64,000 nucleotides of DNA from assembly GCA_025786725.1 (NCBI GenBank), contig JAHLTZ010000026.1, forward strand, positions 124,001 to 188,000. The letters are read 5' to 3'. Source of the stretch: Syncephalis fuscata (lineage: Eukaryota; Zoopagomycota; Zoopagomycetes; Zoopagales; Piptocephalidaceae). Every line of letters begins with the position of its first letter. Within the stretch, counting starts at the first letter, position 1. Of the stretch, positions 32,355-45,369 are shown piece by piece. The notes beneath the pieces are model-generated. The model saw only the letters and a list, made by a program, of their open reading frames with translations, ran no database searches and had not been told where the DNA came from. A program made the position numbers and the translations under genes.

Positions 32355-35300
32355 ATGGCGCCTTATGACGGAGCATCAACGAATCCATATGGGATGTCAC
32401 GTAATGCCAGTCAGAACAACGCCATGTCTCCTACTGGGCGGCAGCTGGACAATAATGATCTTACGCGAACATTTAGCCAGTCGAATGCACCTCGAGGTAA
32501 TCCGCGGTCACCTCCGCCTACAGGAGAACGGCCCGCTATGAATCCTTACCGCCAACGACAGTTGGAACGGACGGCGAACAATCAAAGTAGTGGCAGTATG
32601 GGTGGTTATACAAGTCAGCGTAGTGCAAGCAGCAGTGTGGATTATGGCAGTGAAAGCGCCAATCCGTATGCCCGTCCTCGTCGACAACAAGATTCAGTAT
32701 CACAGCTTAAAGATATTACTTCAACGAATACAGCGGCTAATACAGCTCATGTTGAGGACACTAATCCATTTAATCCCAAATCACCTCGACCCAATACAAA
32801 TAATGATATGGGTGAAGTCAATGCACCTCAAGATGAACAAGGAGAAGACCAGACGCGTGCTGGTGGCGGGGAACGAGGAAATAGACGCCATCAGCGTATG
32901 AGTACTTATGGTGGTCGATATGCAGCCGGTGGAGGCAGTGGACATGAGCATACAAAATCGAACAGTAGTCAGCGCAGTTTACGTAGTAGTAGAAATAGTA
33001 GTTTTAGTCAAAGTAATCGACGACGTCCTGGAGATGATGTCGAAGATGAAAATGCGTATCGTGAATTGCAACGGGAACAAGTTCATCCCGATGGTGTGTT
33101 TAATGAACTGCCTGTATTAAGTGATACATTACGTAAATTTCCAGAACTTGAAAATGATAATGTAAGTTATAAATTGGCAAACTACCATAGTAGAAATAAT
33201 AGACATTGTATAGTTTAATGCCATTGATTGGCCATGGCGCTTATGGAAAGAGGACGTCGACGAGTTGATCCAGACGCTTTCTACTCGTTATCAGAGCGAC
33301 TTGAACAAGTGGTAGATACCATTGTACGAAGTAAGAAAATATACAAGTACCATATAGAGTGTAGCTAACTAGTGGATGTTATTGATGAATAGCCCATCAT
33401 CGTAGTTTTACCGATACGATTGACGCCTATAGTAGTGTGTTGGAGGCAGTGACAGCAGCACAAAAGGCCGCATCAGAACTAAAAGCAGATATGATAGAAT
33501 GTAAAGATCGTTTAAGATTAAAACGAGGGATTTAATGCAATGGTGGACACGCAGTCAACAGCATCGAGAGATGATTCGTTTACTTGACGAAATGTATGTA
33601 AAGTAGTATTTTGATTATGATTAATAACATTTTATAGAGAGGATTTAAAAAAGGTACCTGAGCGTGTTGAACAATTGCGACAAAAGCACGAACATACAGA
33701 AGCTGTGGCCCAAGTTGTAAAAGCGCTGGATCATGTAGAGAATGGACCATTAGCGGGTATTGGTGCCTTGGCTGATTTGAAGAAACAATTACTGGCTGAA
33801 CGTAATGTAGGATAGCGATGAATATTATCCATTAGAACATATATAGCTAATAGCGATGTATCTGTATTAATAGACAATGCACGAACGTCTTATTGAAGAA
33901 TTATTAAAATTGCTTTATCTTAAGCAAAGTGATAAATCACGCGATGATGAAGATGCTGGTAAGAATATACGATTAATATGATTAACTATTATATATATAT
34001 ATTAATGGATCAAATTAAAGATACCGATGATCTATTTATTGACTGGCACAATGAGACACAAACCGGTAGTGCAGCTCGTGGACCATTGGCCCGATTGACG
34101 GTATTGTTATCATGTTTAAATGAATTAAAGAAACTACCAGAAGCATTAGAGGTAAGTGGTTGTTAATAGAATAAAGCTGTATGATAGTTATTTAATATGG
34201 TTTATAGACGGTGCGACAACGTATGCCGGCAGAAGTACATCAATTGATTGATTGCGTTATTGCTAAATTAGAACACGAATGTGCTGATCCAGTTGAATTA
34301 TTACATGCATTACAGTCGCGGTTATTACGAGTCATTGAGATTCATCGACAGATTTATATTAAGGCAGCTGAATTCCAAATGGTATGTAAATAGTTAACTA
34401 GTATGACAATAACTAATATAAAGTATGTATATAAATATAAATATATAAATATATATAGACGGATACAGATGCAGCTATTGTTACGGGTAAGTAGTATTGG
34501 GTGCAATTAACAGATACAGTTTTACTAATGGCAATAATAATAATAATAATAGAATTGGGATTAAGTTCTTATAAAGAATCGTGGATGACTGTTCAAAATG
34601 AGGTATGAATATTAATCGATTTTAATTACATTAATTAATGAATAATATTACAAATAGTTAAAATCATTCTTCTATGACTATTTGAGTGAAGATCAGCGTA
34701 ATGTTGACCCGCATACTACACCAGCAGCCAGTATTAATGAAGCATTACGTGGTAAACGTAAATTACGCGATCAACCCAAGGTAAATAAAATATATTTAAA
34801 TTAAATTAAATTAAATTATTAATTGCTTATAACTAATGTTTATGATTAATAGAAACTATTTAGATTATTGGACACTGATGCAGAGGTTGATTTTGCTGAT
34901 GCTTATGACACGGTTCAGCAGCGTATTACTATGACATTCCCTGACTTTCGTGGTGAAAAAGATAATGATGACGCAGATGGTGGTCATACTGGTACATCCC
35001 ATACTACAGATGCGTCAATTGCCATGGCTGCTGGTCTATTATCGGGCGAGAAGGCACTTGGTCGACATATTCTATTGGCCAAGCCAAGTCCGGCCGTTGC
35101 AGCTAGGCTATTTCGTCCAGTGCTTGAATTCTTGGAACGAGCTCGACGTGTTGACCGGTAAGTGGACGAATACTGCGTTTTAATAATTTATACCAATATA
35201 ATTTGTTATGATCATTTAGTATTATTGATGTACGTGATATCCTGGCCTTTATGCAAGACTTTTATACAACATTCTTTTATCCAGTCTCTGATCCCAATCT

Positions 35301-35459
35301 ACAAGATGAAATGGGTAAGTTTGGTCTTAAAGCATTGAACTATATCTAATCTATCTATCTATCGATATAGGTGGCATTAATGGTCTTACAGAAATGGTTA
35401 AAGAAGTTATGGGTGAAGCACTACTTGAACCGGTTACTTTCTCATTGGAAGAGTCATAA
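32355..35459 (+). CDS. SEC8: Exocyst subunit Sec8/EXOC4, apparently lacking the C-terminal third
   Basis: A disordered Asn/Ser/Arg-rich N-terminus (about 250 residues) leads into the Sec8 N-terminal helical domain: ALMERGRRRVDPDAFY, LSERLEQVVDTIVRTHHRSF, EDLKKVPERVEQLRQKH, KALDHVENGPLAGIGALADL, MHERLIEELLKLLYLKQSD. Sec8 is a core subunit of the exocyst, which tethers secretory vesicles to the plasma membrane. About 12 short exons follow, ending at TAA 35457-35459 after VTFSLEES. The product is about 770 residues, while Sec8 proteins usually approach 1000, and the lost part is the C-terminal helical bundles. Frame slips near 33220 and 33530 (a G-run) look like one-base indels. A splice into a distant exon is not excluded. 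Confidence 0.8.
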
Positions 35460-35569
35460 TGTTGATCATTTTTGGACTTATTTCTTATGATTATATGTGT
35501 GTGCGTGCTTTTGTAAATATACATTAGAAAGTGATGCTGCCTTCATTTGTCTCCATTTAATATAGTCAT

Positions 35570-37131
35570 TCAATGGTTATTTTGAATCTTTTGTAAGCAT
35601 TGTCGTAATTGGCGTGCTTGCATGGGACGCATCTTTTCGGCTATTGTAGCTAGTGCTGTTACAATATCTATTGGTAGCTGTTGAGCCTTGGGACGTTGAC
35701 GGGCCAATGCAATAGCAAGTAGGCCAAATTTAATCGAATTGGCGGTTGTTGCATCTTGTCGCGTTAATACTCGTATTAATATACGTATAGTTTCCAACCT
35801 TATTGATGTGGCTGCTATAGGCATTCCTATCAATTGTGTAGTTAATGTATATAATGTATCGTTCCAAATGACATGATTGTTTAATTGATTATGCAAATGA
35901 CCACTAAACATGCTACTACCCCAGTAACTATATATTATTCATTAGTTGAGAATAGTTGAATAGATGGTTAATTACCCAAGTATTGCATCTATATACATTG
36001 TATAGAGGGTACGGCCTGGGCTATTTTCTTTATCATGTCACCATGCCATGTTTCTAATAATAAGAATAATTATTAATTAAAATACAACGTTTAATCTCTA
36101 GCCAATATATACTTTACCTAAAGTACATGTTTGTGGCCATAAAAAAAGGATACCATGAGCGCAAGCATACGGCTCTTGCTCGGCAACTCTTGTCAATGAA
36201 TATTGTAAATTTCGAGTTGGCCGTGTATTTGTATGACACAGCTTGTTTATTTGTTAGTATACTATTTATAGATATCAAGTTACCATTACCTTGGGAAGTA
36301 AAAAATGTTGAAAAAGTAATGCTCGGTGCGACAGTACAGTTTTTAAATCAGAAATTGTTAATAAAAGCGTATCAATAAGCAAGGATAATTGATCTTCTAA
36401 TAACTGCGCAATAAGCTCGTTGTTATAAGCGAGAATACGCGTCAACTGGTTAAAGTAAGTCAAGTTGCTTAAATCTAACCGTGTTAACTTACTTGACTAC
36501 ATGGATAATCAAGGGCGGTTTGAAGTATTGTTTGCAGTGAATTGATATTGGCATCATTCGGTAATGTAGTAGCGGAAAAAGTAGTAGTTAAAATAGCATG
36601 TAATTGATCACGAATAGCAACTATATCATTATCAATCGACTCAATATACTGCTCGCTATTTCTTTGCGTCTCGATTAATGATAATTTAGTTTTTGGTAAA
36701 TGACTATCATGATCAGCGTCATCTAATTACAATGATTAAATAACATTAAAAGTTGTAGACTGCGTCACTTACTCATTGCTATATCATTGATAGAAACATC
36801 ATCGGTGTCGTTATCGGCTGCACAAATAAGCGTTTCAATAGTTTCCAAAGGTAATTCGCGACAAAGTAGTATCAATTCTTTAGCTTCAGTCTACAAGCCA
36901 TAACTATAGTTAATATTGCTTTGCTATAGAATATACATGACCTAACACTTACAATGCTAGCTGGTACATGCCATATCTTGGGTAATGACGCTATAGAATT
37001 TGTTATTAATTGCTATATTTTACATTTATACTAATACCTATTGCTTGCTTGTTTAGCGCAAGTCTCAAATAAGCAGGAAGACGCGTGCTTGAGGTTTCAC
37101 TGCAACCGAGTGCTAGTCGTAGATTATTCAT
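35570..37131 (-). CDS. Uncharacterised alpha-helical protein
   Basis: I do not recognise this family. A multi-exon gene is proposed from ATG 37131 (MNNLRLALGCSETSSTRLPA) to the stop at 35570. Exons are leucine-rich and helical: TEAKELILLCRELPLETIET (about 36895), YIESIDNDIVAIRDQLHAIL (about 36650), NELIAQLLEDQLSLLIDTLL (about 36400) and LETIRILIRVLTRQDATTA (about 35780). GT..AG introns separate them, and the coding character is on the minus strand throughout. A HEAT/ARM-like solenoid is a guess. It converges with Sec8, whose stop is only about 110 bases away. Confidence 0.5.
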
Positions 37132-38635
37132 AGTGGAAAAGGTTTAAACATTTGCTGTCGAAATATAAGAAATAAACGAGTTTGAATTGGCGTGGATAAA
37201 AATAATAATGAATTATTTTAAAGTTATTAAGCCATTGGTTTATCTTTTAATTATAATAATAATGTTAACTAAATAGCTATAAAATAATATTAGCGGAAAA
37301 ACCAACACTTTTTAAAATATAGATAATAATATGTGTATTATATTGAGTGTGTGCTACACAAGTGTTCTAATATATATACTGAGTAATTTCTAGATGTTTT
37401 ATAATTTTGACTTTTAGATTCAACTTATGACAATAATATTATTATTACGTAATTGTCTAAAGTTATTATAGCAACTTATGACGTGTTGATTATTTAATTG
37501 GCACTGTTTAATGTTTATCGTTATTGTTACAAAGAAATAGACGCTACTTTTATTAACCCATTGTTTATAAGTTTAATTTGAATTGTATCATCTAAATTGC
37601 TTTAATAATTTAATAAGAAATGTTACTATAATATCGGTTTTTAATTAAATATTACATTTATTAATTTAAATTTAAAGATTTAATAGTAATAATAATAATA
37701 GTATTAGTGTTTGATGGTTGCAATGGTAATGGTGATTTGCATAGTCATCATTATATGGCTTTTACAGGTGATGGTTCATATTAGTATTTACCTGATAAAA
37801 TAAATACATTTATTGAATTATTGTTATTGATTTGGCTTGATGATTAATTTTTACCGATCTGTTGGATGCGTAATGGAAATGCTTGTCAAGTAGAAATCAA
37901 AGTTTGAAATGATTATAATAAATAGATAGCTAGAAAGGCTGTATAGTACACGCCTAAACCACTAAGGCCAATTGGATTATTTTTTTAGTTTTAGCAGATA
38001 AGCAACTAAACCATTTAAATGCCATTTTTATTAGCATTACTAATGGTTTACATACTTTCTATATCAATACAACAATTATTAAGCCAAACACTTAAGTTAC
38101 AAAGCTCAGAATATTAGAATACGTTGCTTAAAACTTAATATAAGCGCATGCTTTATGAGCTATGTAATGCCTTTTTTATTTGATAAAAGCTCTGCTTAAG
38201 ATATATATGTGGGCCATACACAGGTTTATTACGGTGGATAGCACAGATAATATAGGTTTAGCCATGATTATATAATGTTTGATGCGAACGGGCAAAACAC
38301 CTCTGAGTAATTCTACTGTTATTTAAAGACAGGCCTTTCTTTTATAGATATAAAGGCCTTTCAGAATGAGCCATGAAATTACTCGCTGTAAAACCATCTA
38401 TGAAAAGGCCTGCTTGCAAGTAGCCGAATTGTTGTTCATAAGTCAGAAATAATATCGATGCCATTGATTCTATATAAACCATACGGTTTTGCTTAAACTA
38501 TGTACAATACAAACCATCCACTATCACGCGCGCCATATAATAACAATTTACTTTATTCTTACTATCTTGTCTAACAATTCACGATATTTCTATTTACAGC
38601 TATTAACTAACGATTTCAGTCGATTTACTCATCCA
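37132..38635 (+). other. Intergenic region upstream of the subtilisin gene
   Basis: Very AT-rich, no gene seen. The part nearest the subtilisin start holds three AGGCCT-core words (about 38336-38343, 38356-38363 and 38405-38412), two of them in inverted AAAGG/CCTTT context. They could be regulator sites; this is inference. Confidence 0.4.
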
Positions 38636-41258
38636 ATGAAACCTATCCTTTTAGCCGCTTTATTGCTGGCATTTGCCGCCAGTGACGTGTTGGCTCAAGC
38701 AAAAACACGCGTTCCAAGCCAACCTCCCACTGCTGCCACACCAACCACTAAAGTCAGCACACTCGATAATGCTTTTTTAATTCAGCTGGATGACGCCACT
38801 CAGCAGGCTGCATTCCGTGATAGCTTGACAAAGCTTAGCATTAATTTCCGTGTGCGCTATGCACTTACCGCTACCATGAACGCCATCAGTATCGACACTG
38901 ATAGCAAAAATCTTAAAGTTATCGAGGATGTGCCTGGTGTAAAGCGTATTTGGCCAATTAATCAAGTAGCTGGTCCTGTTGTTCAACGACAGCAGCTAAA
39001 GGAAGACAATCCATTGCCATACTCGCATGGTATGACGGGCGTGGATGTGATGCATACGAAATACAAGGTCTACGGAAAAGGGTTAAGGTCGGTGTCATCG
39101 ACAGCGGCATCGATTACATGCATCCAGCCTTAGGAGGCTGCTTTGGTCCAAGCTGTCGTGTCGCCTATGGGCGGGACTTTGTTGGCAACAATTTCAATGG
39201 CACAACAAGTACCATTAGCCAAAGCGATGACCCTCGCGACACATGCAATGGACATGGTACGCATGTGGCCGGCATTATTGGTGCACACGACGAAGCATTT
39301 CTTGGTGTTGCTCCAGAAGTTACATTTGGTGCCTATAAAATATTTGGCTGCGGCAGATACACATCAACCGATGCCATTAAGGCCGGACTGGATCGTGCCT
39401 ATGCCGACGGTATGGACATTGTGAATCTGTCGCTTGGTGAAACTGGTGGCTGGGCTCAGTCTGATGATGCTATTCTGGCCGAAATACTTGCTCGAAAAGG
39501 CTTGATTGTTGTGGCATCAGCCGGCAACTCGGGAGATGGCGGTCTCTGGGAGGTCGGTAGTCCTTCTGTCGCCCCTAGCGTTTTCTCAGTCGCATCACTT
39601 GATAACTTCAAGTATCCACACCTGGGCTATCTCTTAGTTTGGCAATCGATACCGTGTTTGGTTACTCGGTATCCAATAAGCTTAATCCTTTGAACACGAA
39701 CGCCACAGAGATTGTTGTGGCTGGTCCTGCCGACAACGTATTGGGATGCAGGCCGTTTGGTCCCGAGGTAAATGGCAAAGTTGTATTAATCCAGCGAGGC
39801 AACTGCACTTTCGACATCAAAGCCATGAATGCCGAAAAGGCTGGTGCTGCTGTTGCTATTCTCTACAACAATGAGCCAGGCCCGTTGAGTCCTTCAATCT
39901 CACCAGATATTAAAATTTCAGTATTAAGTATTGAAAAATCCAGCGGTGAAGCAATTATTAAGAGTCTGGCGAGCAATCCAAATCAGAAGATTTTATTTGA
40001 TAAAAATATTATAGTAGAAGTGCCTACGGCAGGCCACTTGTCCGCTTTTTCATCATGGGGGCCCGGCTCCAAGGCCGAGATCAAGCCAGATATTGGTGGT
40101 CCCGGTGGCTTTATCTACTCAACCATTCCGTTGCCAATGGGTAAATACGGCGTCAAGAGTGGTACATCAATGTCTTCTCCATATGTTGCCGGATCCATAG
40201 CACTTTATCTACAAGTTAATGGTATCGATAATAAATTGGGCACTGGTGCTGAGAAGATTGATCGTACTCGTCTACACCAGCTGTTCCAAAACACTGCTCG
40301 TCCCGCCACTGAAGTCAAAAACAACACTCTTATCAGTTCAGTTGCACTTCAAGGCGCCGGTATGCTCAATGTCGAACGTGCCATTTTTGGCACCACGCTT
40401 GTTACGCCATCACGGCTTGCTCTTAACGACACGCAATATCCTGGTAATCACAATGGTGATGCACGCAATCGAACTGTGCGTATTACCAATCTGTCAAAGT
40501 CTGATCGTGTCTACACCGTTACTCACGTTCCAGCTGTAGCTGCACGTGGTTTTGACGCTGATGGCTCAGTAATGTTCCAGCCCGAGACGCGTGACGCACC
40601 AGCCAGTGTTAGCTTTTCATCCAGTCATGTAAAAATTGCCGCTGGTCAAATCAGCAGTATTGATGTGTTAATCACGCCACCTAGTGCGCTGCCTGAAACT
40701 GAGAAATGGGTATATTCGGGTTATATTGTATTTGATCCAGCCGCAAACTCAAACAACACGCCATCAAGCGATGCCATATATGTACCATACCTTGGTATTA
40801 AGGGACGTTTAAGCGATATACATGTTCTAAAGCAGAATCCTACCATCGAAATGGCCGATCAACTAACAAAGCAGCTTATTCCACCATCAAACACGACAAC
40901 GCCCTATGTATTGACTGGCCATGAAGTCATGACTGTGTCGTATGATGTCGAATATCCTAGTTTACACGCAAAAACGCGCATATATGATGCCGCTACCAAA
41001 AAAGTAGTTGGTGCCATTCCTGGATCTTCCCAAGACAGGCTTATCCGAAGACAGCCCAAGTCTCCTCCTAGTAATACATTCAAATGGGCTGGCGGTGTGA
41101 CGATAAACGATAAAGCCACCTTTAAAGGTAGCAATCTTACAAACGGAATTTACTACTTTGAATTAATGGCACTTCGTCCCTATGGAGATGCCGCAGTGGA
41201 TAGTGATTATGATATTTGGCGCTCACCTAACGTCACGATTAATATTACTAAAGCTTAA
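38636..41258 (+). CDS. Secreted subtilisin-like serine protease (S8) with PA domain
   Basis: Signal peptide MKPILLAALLLAFAASDVLA, then an I9-type propeptide region. Catalytic residues are all present: Asp in GVIDSGIDYMHP, His in GHGTHVAGIIGAH, Ser in GTSMSSPYVAG. A protease-associated (PA) domain is inserted between the catalytic His and Ser (about 39690-40020, GKVVLIQRGNCTFDIKA), and an Fn3-like region follows the catalytic domain, as in extracellular vpr/C5a-peptidase-like subtilases. It would degrade extracellular proteins. Two frame slips are seen, at about 39078 (one more G restores GKGVKVGVIDSG) and about 39635, both best read as sequence indels since all catalytic motifs are intact. 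No introns are evident, unlike most neighbours. Confidence 0.88.
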
Positions 41259-42269
41259 TTTTAATAAACAGTTTAGTATAAGCGAATTATTTAAATAAAA
41301 TTTGAGCAAATTATTTTATTTTGTTTAACCTACTTTTAAACAATATCATTTGAGCTACTGTGCTAGTCATTTAACAGTTTTATAGATAAAATAAGAAACT
41401 CCCTGTTGAGCTGTCAAAAAGAAATCTTGCAATCAAAAATAGTCTTTTGTATTTTATTATTAGCATAGAAATACCAAACAGCAATATTTATTCAATCTGA
41501 GTAAAAGTTGACTATTTGCAATAAGTATATAATCATAATAAAAATATAACCGTTATAAAACACCTGTGCATAAAAATAACAATAAAAAGCCTTTTGTGCT
41601 CTATTTTTAACATCATTTAATTGATTATATAGCTATATAATATATAAGTGGAAAATAGCAACTGTAATATGAACAAAATATTTATTTAAGGTAAAGAGCC
41701 GTGGGAATATTGAATTAATTTGAATTACCAAATATGGTAATGGCAATATATTTGCAAAATATTATTAGAAAAACACAGTACTGCAACATATGGTTATTGT
41801 TGCTATTAGAACCAATATACTTTATGCTATTGATACTAGTATTTTTATTATCCCAAGTATTTTAAAATATTTTAACTTTGCTATATACACATCATTCGTA
41901 ACTGTTTTAGATGGTAAAAGCAATCGGACTTATCCGAAAGGCCGTACACTACTATCCGGGTATAATTAACCTGTTTTAATTAAAAAATGTATTAATAATC
42001 AACATATGACAATAGTATATATAATCATATATGTGAAAGTGTGTAAAAACCATATTTATAATGATGGTGACTAATTATTATTACGCTGGTTTTAAGCTTA
42101 TCAATACATGTGCAACAAATTAATTACCAAGCTTAATGAATATAAAAGTACGTGTAGTTGTCCAACACGTACACTAAACCTCAGCACACTTGAATTCACA
42201 GTCTTTTTTTGAAAGTCAGCATTACATTACCAGTTTAACAACAGGGCAGCCTTACACGGTATCATTAGT
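41259..42269 (+). other. Intergenic
   Basis: AT-rich, no gene. It contains a short inverted repeat, ATTACCA-AATA-TGGTAAT (about 41726-41743), that recurs at about 63709-63726. A C/T-rich leader precedes the GST start. Confidence 0.4.
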
Positions 42270-42972
42270 ATGTCGCTTACACTTTACTCCAACGATCGCT
42301 GTCCATTTGTGCGCCGTACTCGTATAGCATTGGAAGAAACCAACACCAAGGTGAAATCTATTGAAATTGATTTGAATAACAAACCTGAATGGTAGTTTTA
42401 ACTGGAATAACAATAAAAACAGTGCATGTAATTAACTCTGCTTGATAGGTACAAAAAGAAATCAACGCATCAGGCAAGGTTTCAGCTTTAAAAGTTGAAA
42501 GTGGTAAATTTATTGTTGAGTCGCTTGTAATTGCACAGTATATCATTGAAAAATATGGCTCCAACACTGAATTAATTCCGCAAGATTCATAGGCTCGCGC
42601 TAAACTTCGACTATTTATTGATAATTTTGAAAATAACTTTTTTCACAGTATTCTTGATTATTAGGGCAAAAAATACAGCTCAGATGGAACAAGGACGGAA
42701 AAGTGCTTGCTGCGACACGCCAATTAAGTTTTGATTTGAAGAAACTATCGGGCGAGGGTCCATATGTTTTTAGTAACCAGTTTACCTTGGCCAACATTCT
42801 TGGAGCCGCCCCTTTGGTGCGTTTGAGCACAATAGAGAAAATAGGTCAATTCACTATTCCAGATACTGTTGAATATGCTCGTTTTAACAGCTGGGGCAAA
42901 GCACATCTCCATCTGATGAGGCTATCTACAATAATACATCCAACTAAGAGAGTGTATTTCTGTTGCATCTAA
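42270..42972 (+). pseudogene. Glutathione S-transferase-like gene, interrupted
   Basis: The N-terminal thioredoxin fold of an omega-like GST is clear: MSLTLYSNDRCPFVRRTRIA, then an intron (about 42392-42449) joining NKPEW to YKKEINASGKVSALK, then VESLVIAQYIIEKYG. Cys in the DRCPF motif would be the catalytic residue. An in-frame TAG (42589-42591) interrupts PQDS-ARAKLRLFIDNFENNFF, a second stop follows at about 42660, and the C-terminal helical domain continues in another frame (SGEGPYVFSNQFTLANILG, PDTVEYARFNSWGKA). The TAG is a substitution, not a homopolymer slip, so real decay is more likely here than elsewhere in the window. Sequence error or readthrough are the alternatives. Confidence 0.55.
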
Positions 42973-43656
42973 ATAAATAGTTATTTTATTTTCAAAATAG
43001 GAATAACAAATTTAATATTTTGTGCAAAAAAAAGTTTGATCGTTTGGCGTTAATGTTGTGCAATCATGCATTGAGATTATTATTGTGCCGTTCTATTTAC
43101 CTAGATGTTAAATATTGCAATATCAGTTGTGGACATACTATTTACTATTTTAAGCTTTCTAGTTGGATTTTATTGGTATTAAAAATTAATGCTGCCTATT
43201 AAAATTGTATTTATTTTATAGCTAAATTAAATGTAAAAGATTTGCTTTTCTGTTTATTACTAATAATTACGATAAAACTATTAATAATAAAGATTCAGAC
43301 CTTGGCTAATTTTTACCGGTCTACTTTATTAGCAGGGCGCTTATACAATTTCCGGTTAATCTGGTCAAAATATTTCAATATTTATTGGTGGGATTGACAT
43401 GTTGCATCGTTGGTATATCATTTGGCTAGAACATGGCCAGCATGATGAAGACGATGTTACACGGCATTGCATAACATACCAATCATGCATAAGCTACATA
43501 GATGTTGGTTGCGTGGCGCTTTCCTAGCAAAAGTACCCATTCTGTTTATTACTTTTCGTCCTACTTTTTTTGATAAGCCTGTAAACAAATTATTATTTAT
43601 ATACAACACATTTTATAGCTCACATGCAACAGACTGTAAATATAGTCAACTAAACA
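42973..43656 (+). other. Intergenic
   Basis: AT-rich, with several short open frames that show no domain, signal or splice structure. No gene is claimed. Confidence 0.4.
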
Positions 43657-44571
43657 ATGGGAAACCTTTTCGAGTATAATCCTTTAGGCGAAATATCCGA
43701 AGGTGATTTCTTTATGCGGCATACGAGTCTGGGTGATGCCAAACTCCGTGCGCATAGCTGTTTTGCTCAAGTTGTTGTTAATGTAATACTGATAGCCGTA
43801 TTTACGCAAAATACATGGCAAGCAGCAAAGCTGGTTTATTTAAAGCATACTAGCGTGGCAAGCTGGTGCTGTATTTTACAAGCATTGCTTGGGCTTGCAA
43901 CTGCAGTGGTCAATATAACAACTGCTTTTCCGGAAGGTCTTTCATGTCGTATTACAATATGGATGGCCTCAGTTGGAATAGTCATTTCTAACATTTGTGT
44001 AAATACATGTCTACTACTAAAGGCATACGTTATTGCCGATCGCAATCGCTTTCTTTTAGCAATTGGCAGTTTTATTACATTGCTAAATCCTGGAATAGTA
44101 TGGATTGTTTTTGTCGACAGTCCTGTGCAGAATACCGTAGATTCGGCCTGCTCTGTTGACTTCCCGCCATACTTTCCTTGGTTTCGATTTGTGTTGGATA
44201 TATCTAGCAATTCTATTTTTTCTGCTGTATTTCTTCATGTTGTCATTAAGCAGTATCGCCAGCAGGGCAAGAAATGTTGGCAAAAATTGAAATCAGATGG
44301 GCTTATTTATTTATTCGGTGTTGTTTTCTCAAACATCTTTTGCGCACTATTAGTTGCATCGCAATTAGCTGGAAAGCTTGGCAATATGTTTATTTTAATT
44401 GATTGTAAGTTCAGCGCAAATAACAATAATACTTTATACTAAATATGTTTAGGGATGTTAACATCATTTTTACTCATTCGACAACACGAAGGAATGCGGC
44501 GAGCATTCAGTGAACATGACGGTGCTTCTCATTACAAGCAAATTCATGTTATTCACCAAGAACGTCAATAG
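43657..44571 (+). CDS. Seven-transmembrane protein, GPCR-like
   Basis: Starts MGNLFEYNPLGEISEGDFFM. About seven hydrophobic segments are visible: VVVNVILIAVFT, CCILQALLGLATAVVNITTA, ITIWMASVGIVISNICVNTC, FLLAIGSFITLLNPGIVWIV, FRFVLDISSNSIFSAVFLHV, LIYLFGVVFSNIFCALLVAS and FILIDWMLTSFLLI. An intron at 44405-44452 joins ILID to WMLTSFLLIRQHEG with the Trp codon split. A Cys-rich extracellular loop (VDSACSVDFPPYF) and a charged cytoplasmic tail fit a receptor topology with seven helices. The family is not identified; it could also be a transporter-like membrane protein. It sits inside a run of genes for secreted proteins. Confidence 0.62.
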
Positions 44572-45369
44572 ATTGTTAGCTTTGCGTTTGTCCAACTTTT
44601 TCGGAAATAGCAATTGTCTACATGGGCTGCTTCAATTACTAATAGGACTTGCAATAACCTGTTTTTTGTATTACCTATTAATGATTATTGTTGTGCTTGA
44701 GCAGCTATGGATTAAATTTACTGAGTACCAATAAAGTGGGATTGTAAGGTTTAAAATTCTTAATACTATTTCATTTATGTTATTTGTATATAAAGATGTT
44801 ACTTATTAAATAGTTTTAATAATGGAATATATATGTGAAAGTGCGTTGCAATTTCCTAGTAAATATGGGAGTCACATATTTTATTTACAACAGGCCTAGA
44901 GTACACCTATAATTTGCTTATACAGTTATGACAGGTAATGATTTATATATATATAGACACTTGCTCGTGTTTTTTGAAACATTAGCCTTTTCATTAAGAA
45001 ATATTCAGAGAATTTAGTCACACAATGGAATCACGCCATAGAATAGGACCGTGGTAAACAGGCAATACCACTGAGTGCAGCATGTAATCGATGCTGCGAC
45101 CTTTTTATTTGACTTGACCAAATAATTACTTGTTTTTTTAGAAATAACAGTACTAACTTTTTGTCAAGTATAAATACACGTATCAATATTTGTATTTCAA
45201 TAGTACAATACTTATCATATTTACTTTGCTTTACTCTTCCCTGGAATAGCTAGTTACGACATAACACATCTTAAAAACTTGTTAACGTATTTTACGCAAC
45301 CACCAACTGCTTTAGCCACTCTGCATATCTAAGCTTAACAAGACAAAGCATCACTTCAAGCAAATCAAC
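44572..45369 (+). other. Intergenic
   Basis: No gene supported. A perfect 7-bp hairpin (GCAGCAT, loop, ATGCTGC; about 45078-45098) followed by a T-rich run resembles a structured RNA end, but nothing else supports an RNA gene. A C/T-rich leader precedes the M28 start. Confidence 0.35.

Noticed and set aside
38636-41258. Subtilisin as a pseudogene because of two frame shifts
   Set aside because: All catalytic motifs and the PA domain are intact; one added G restores the Asp motif, so assembly error is more likely.
45078-45098. Perfect 7-bp hairpin followed by T-rich DNA as an RNA gene or terminator
   Set aside because: No further structure, no tRNA boxes, and rho-independent-type terminators are not expected in a fungal nucleus.
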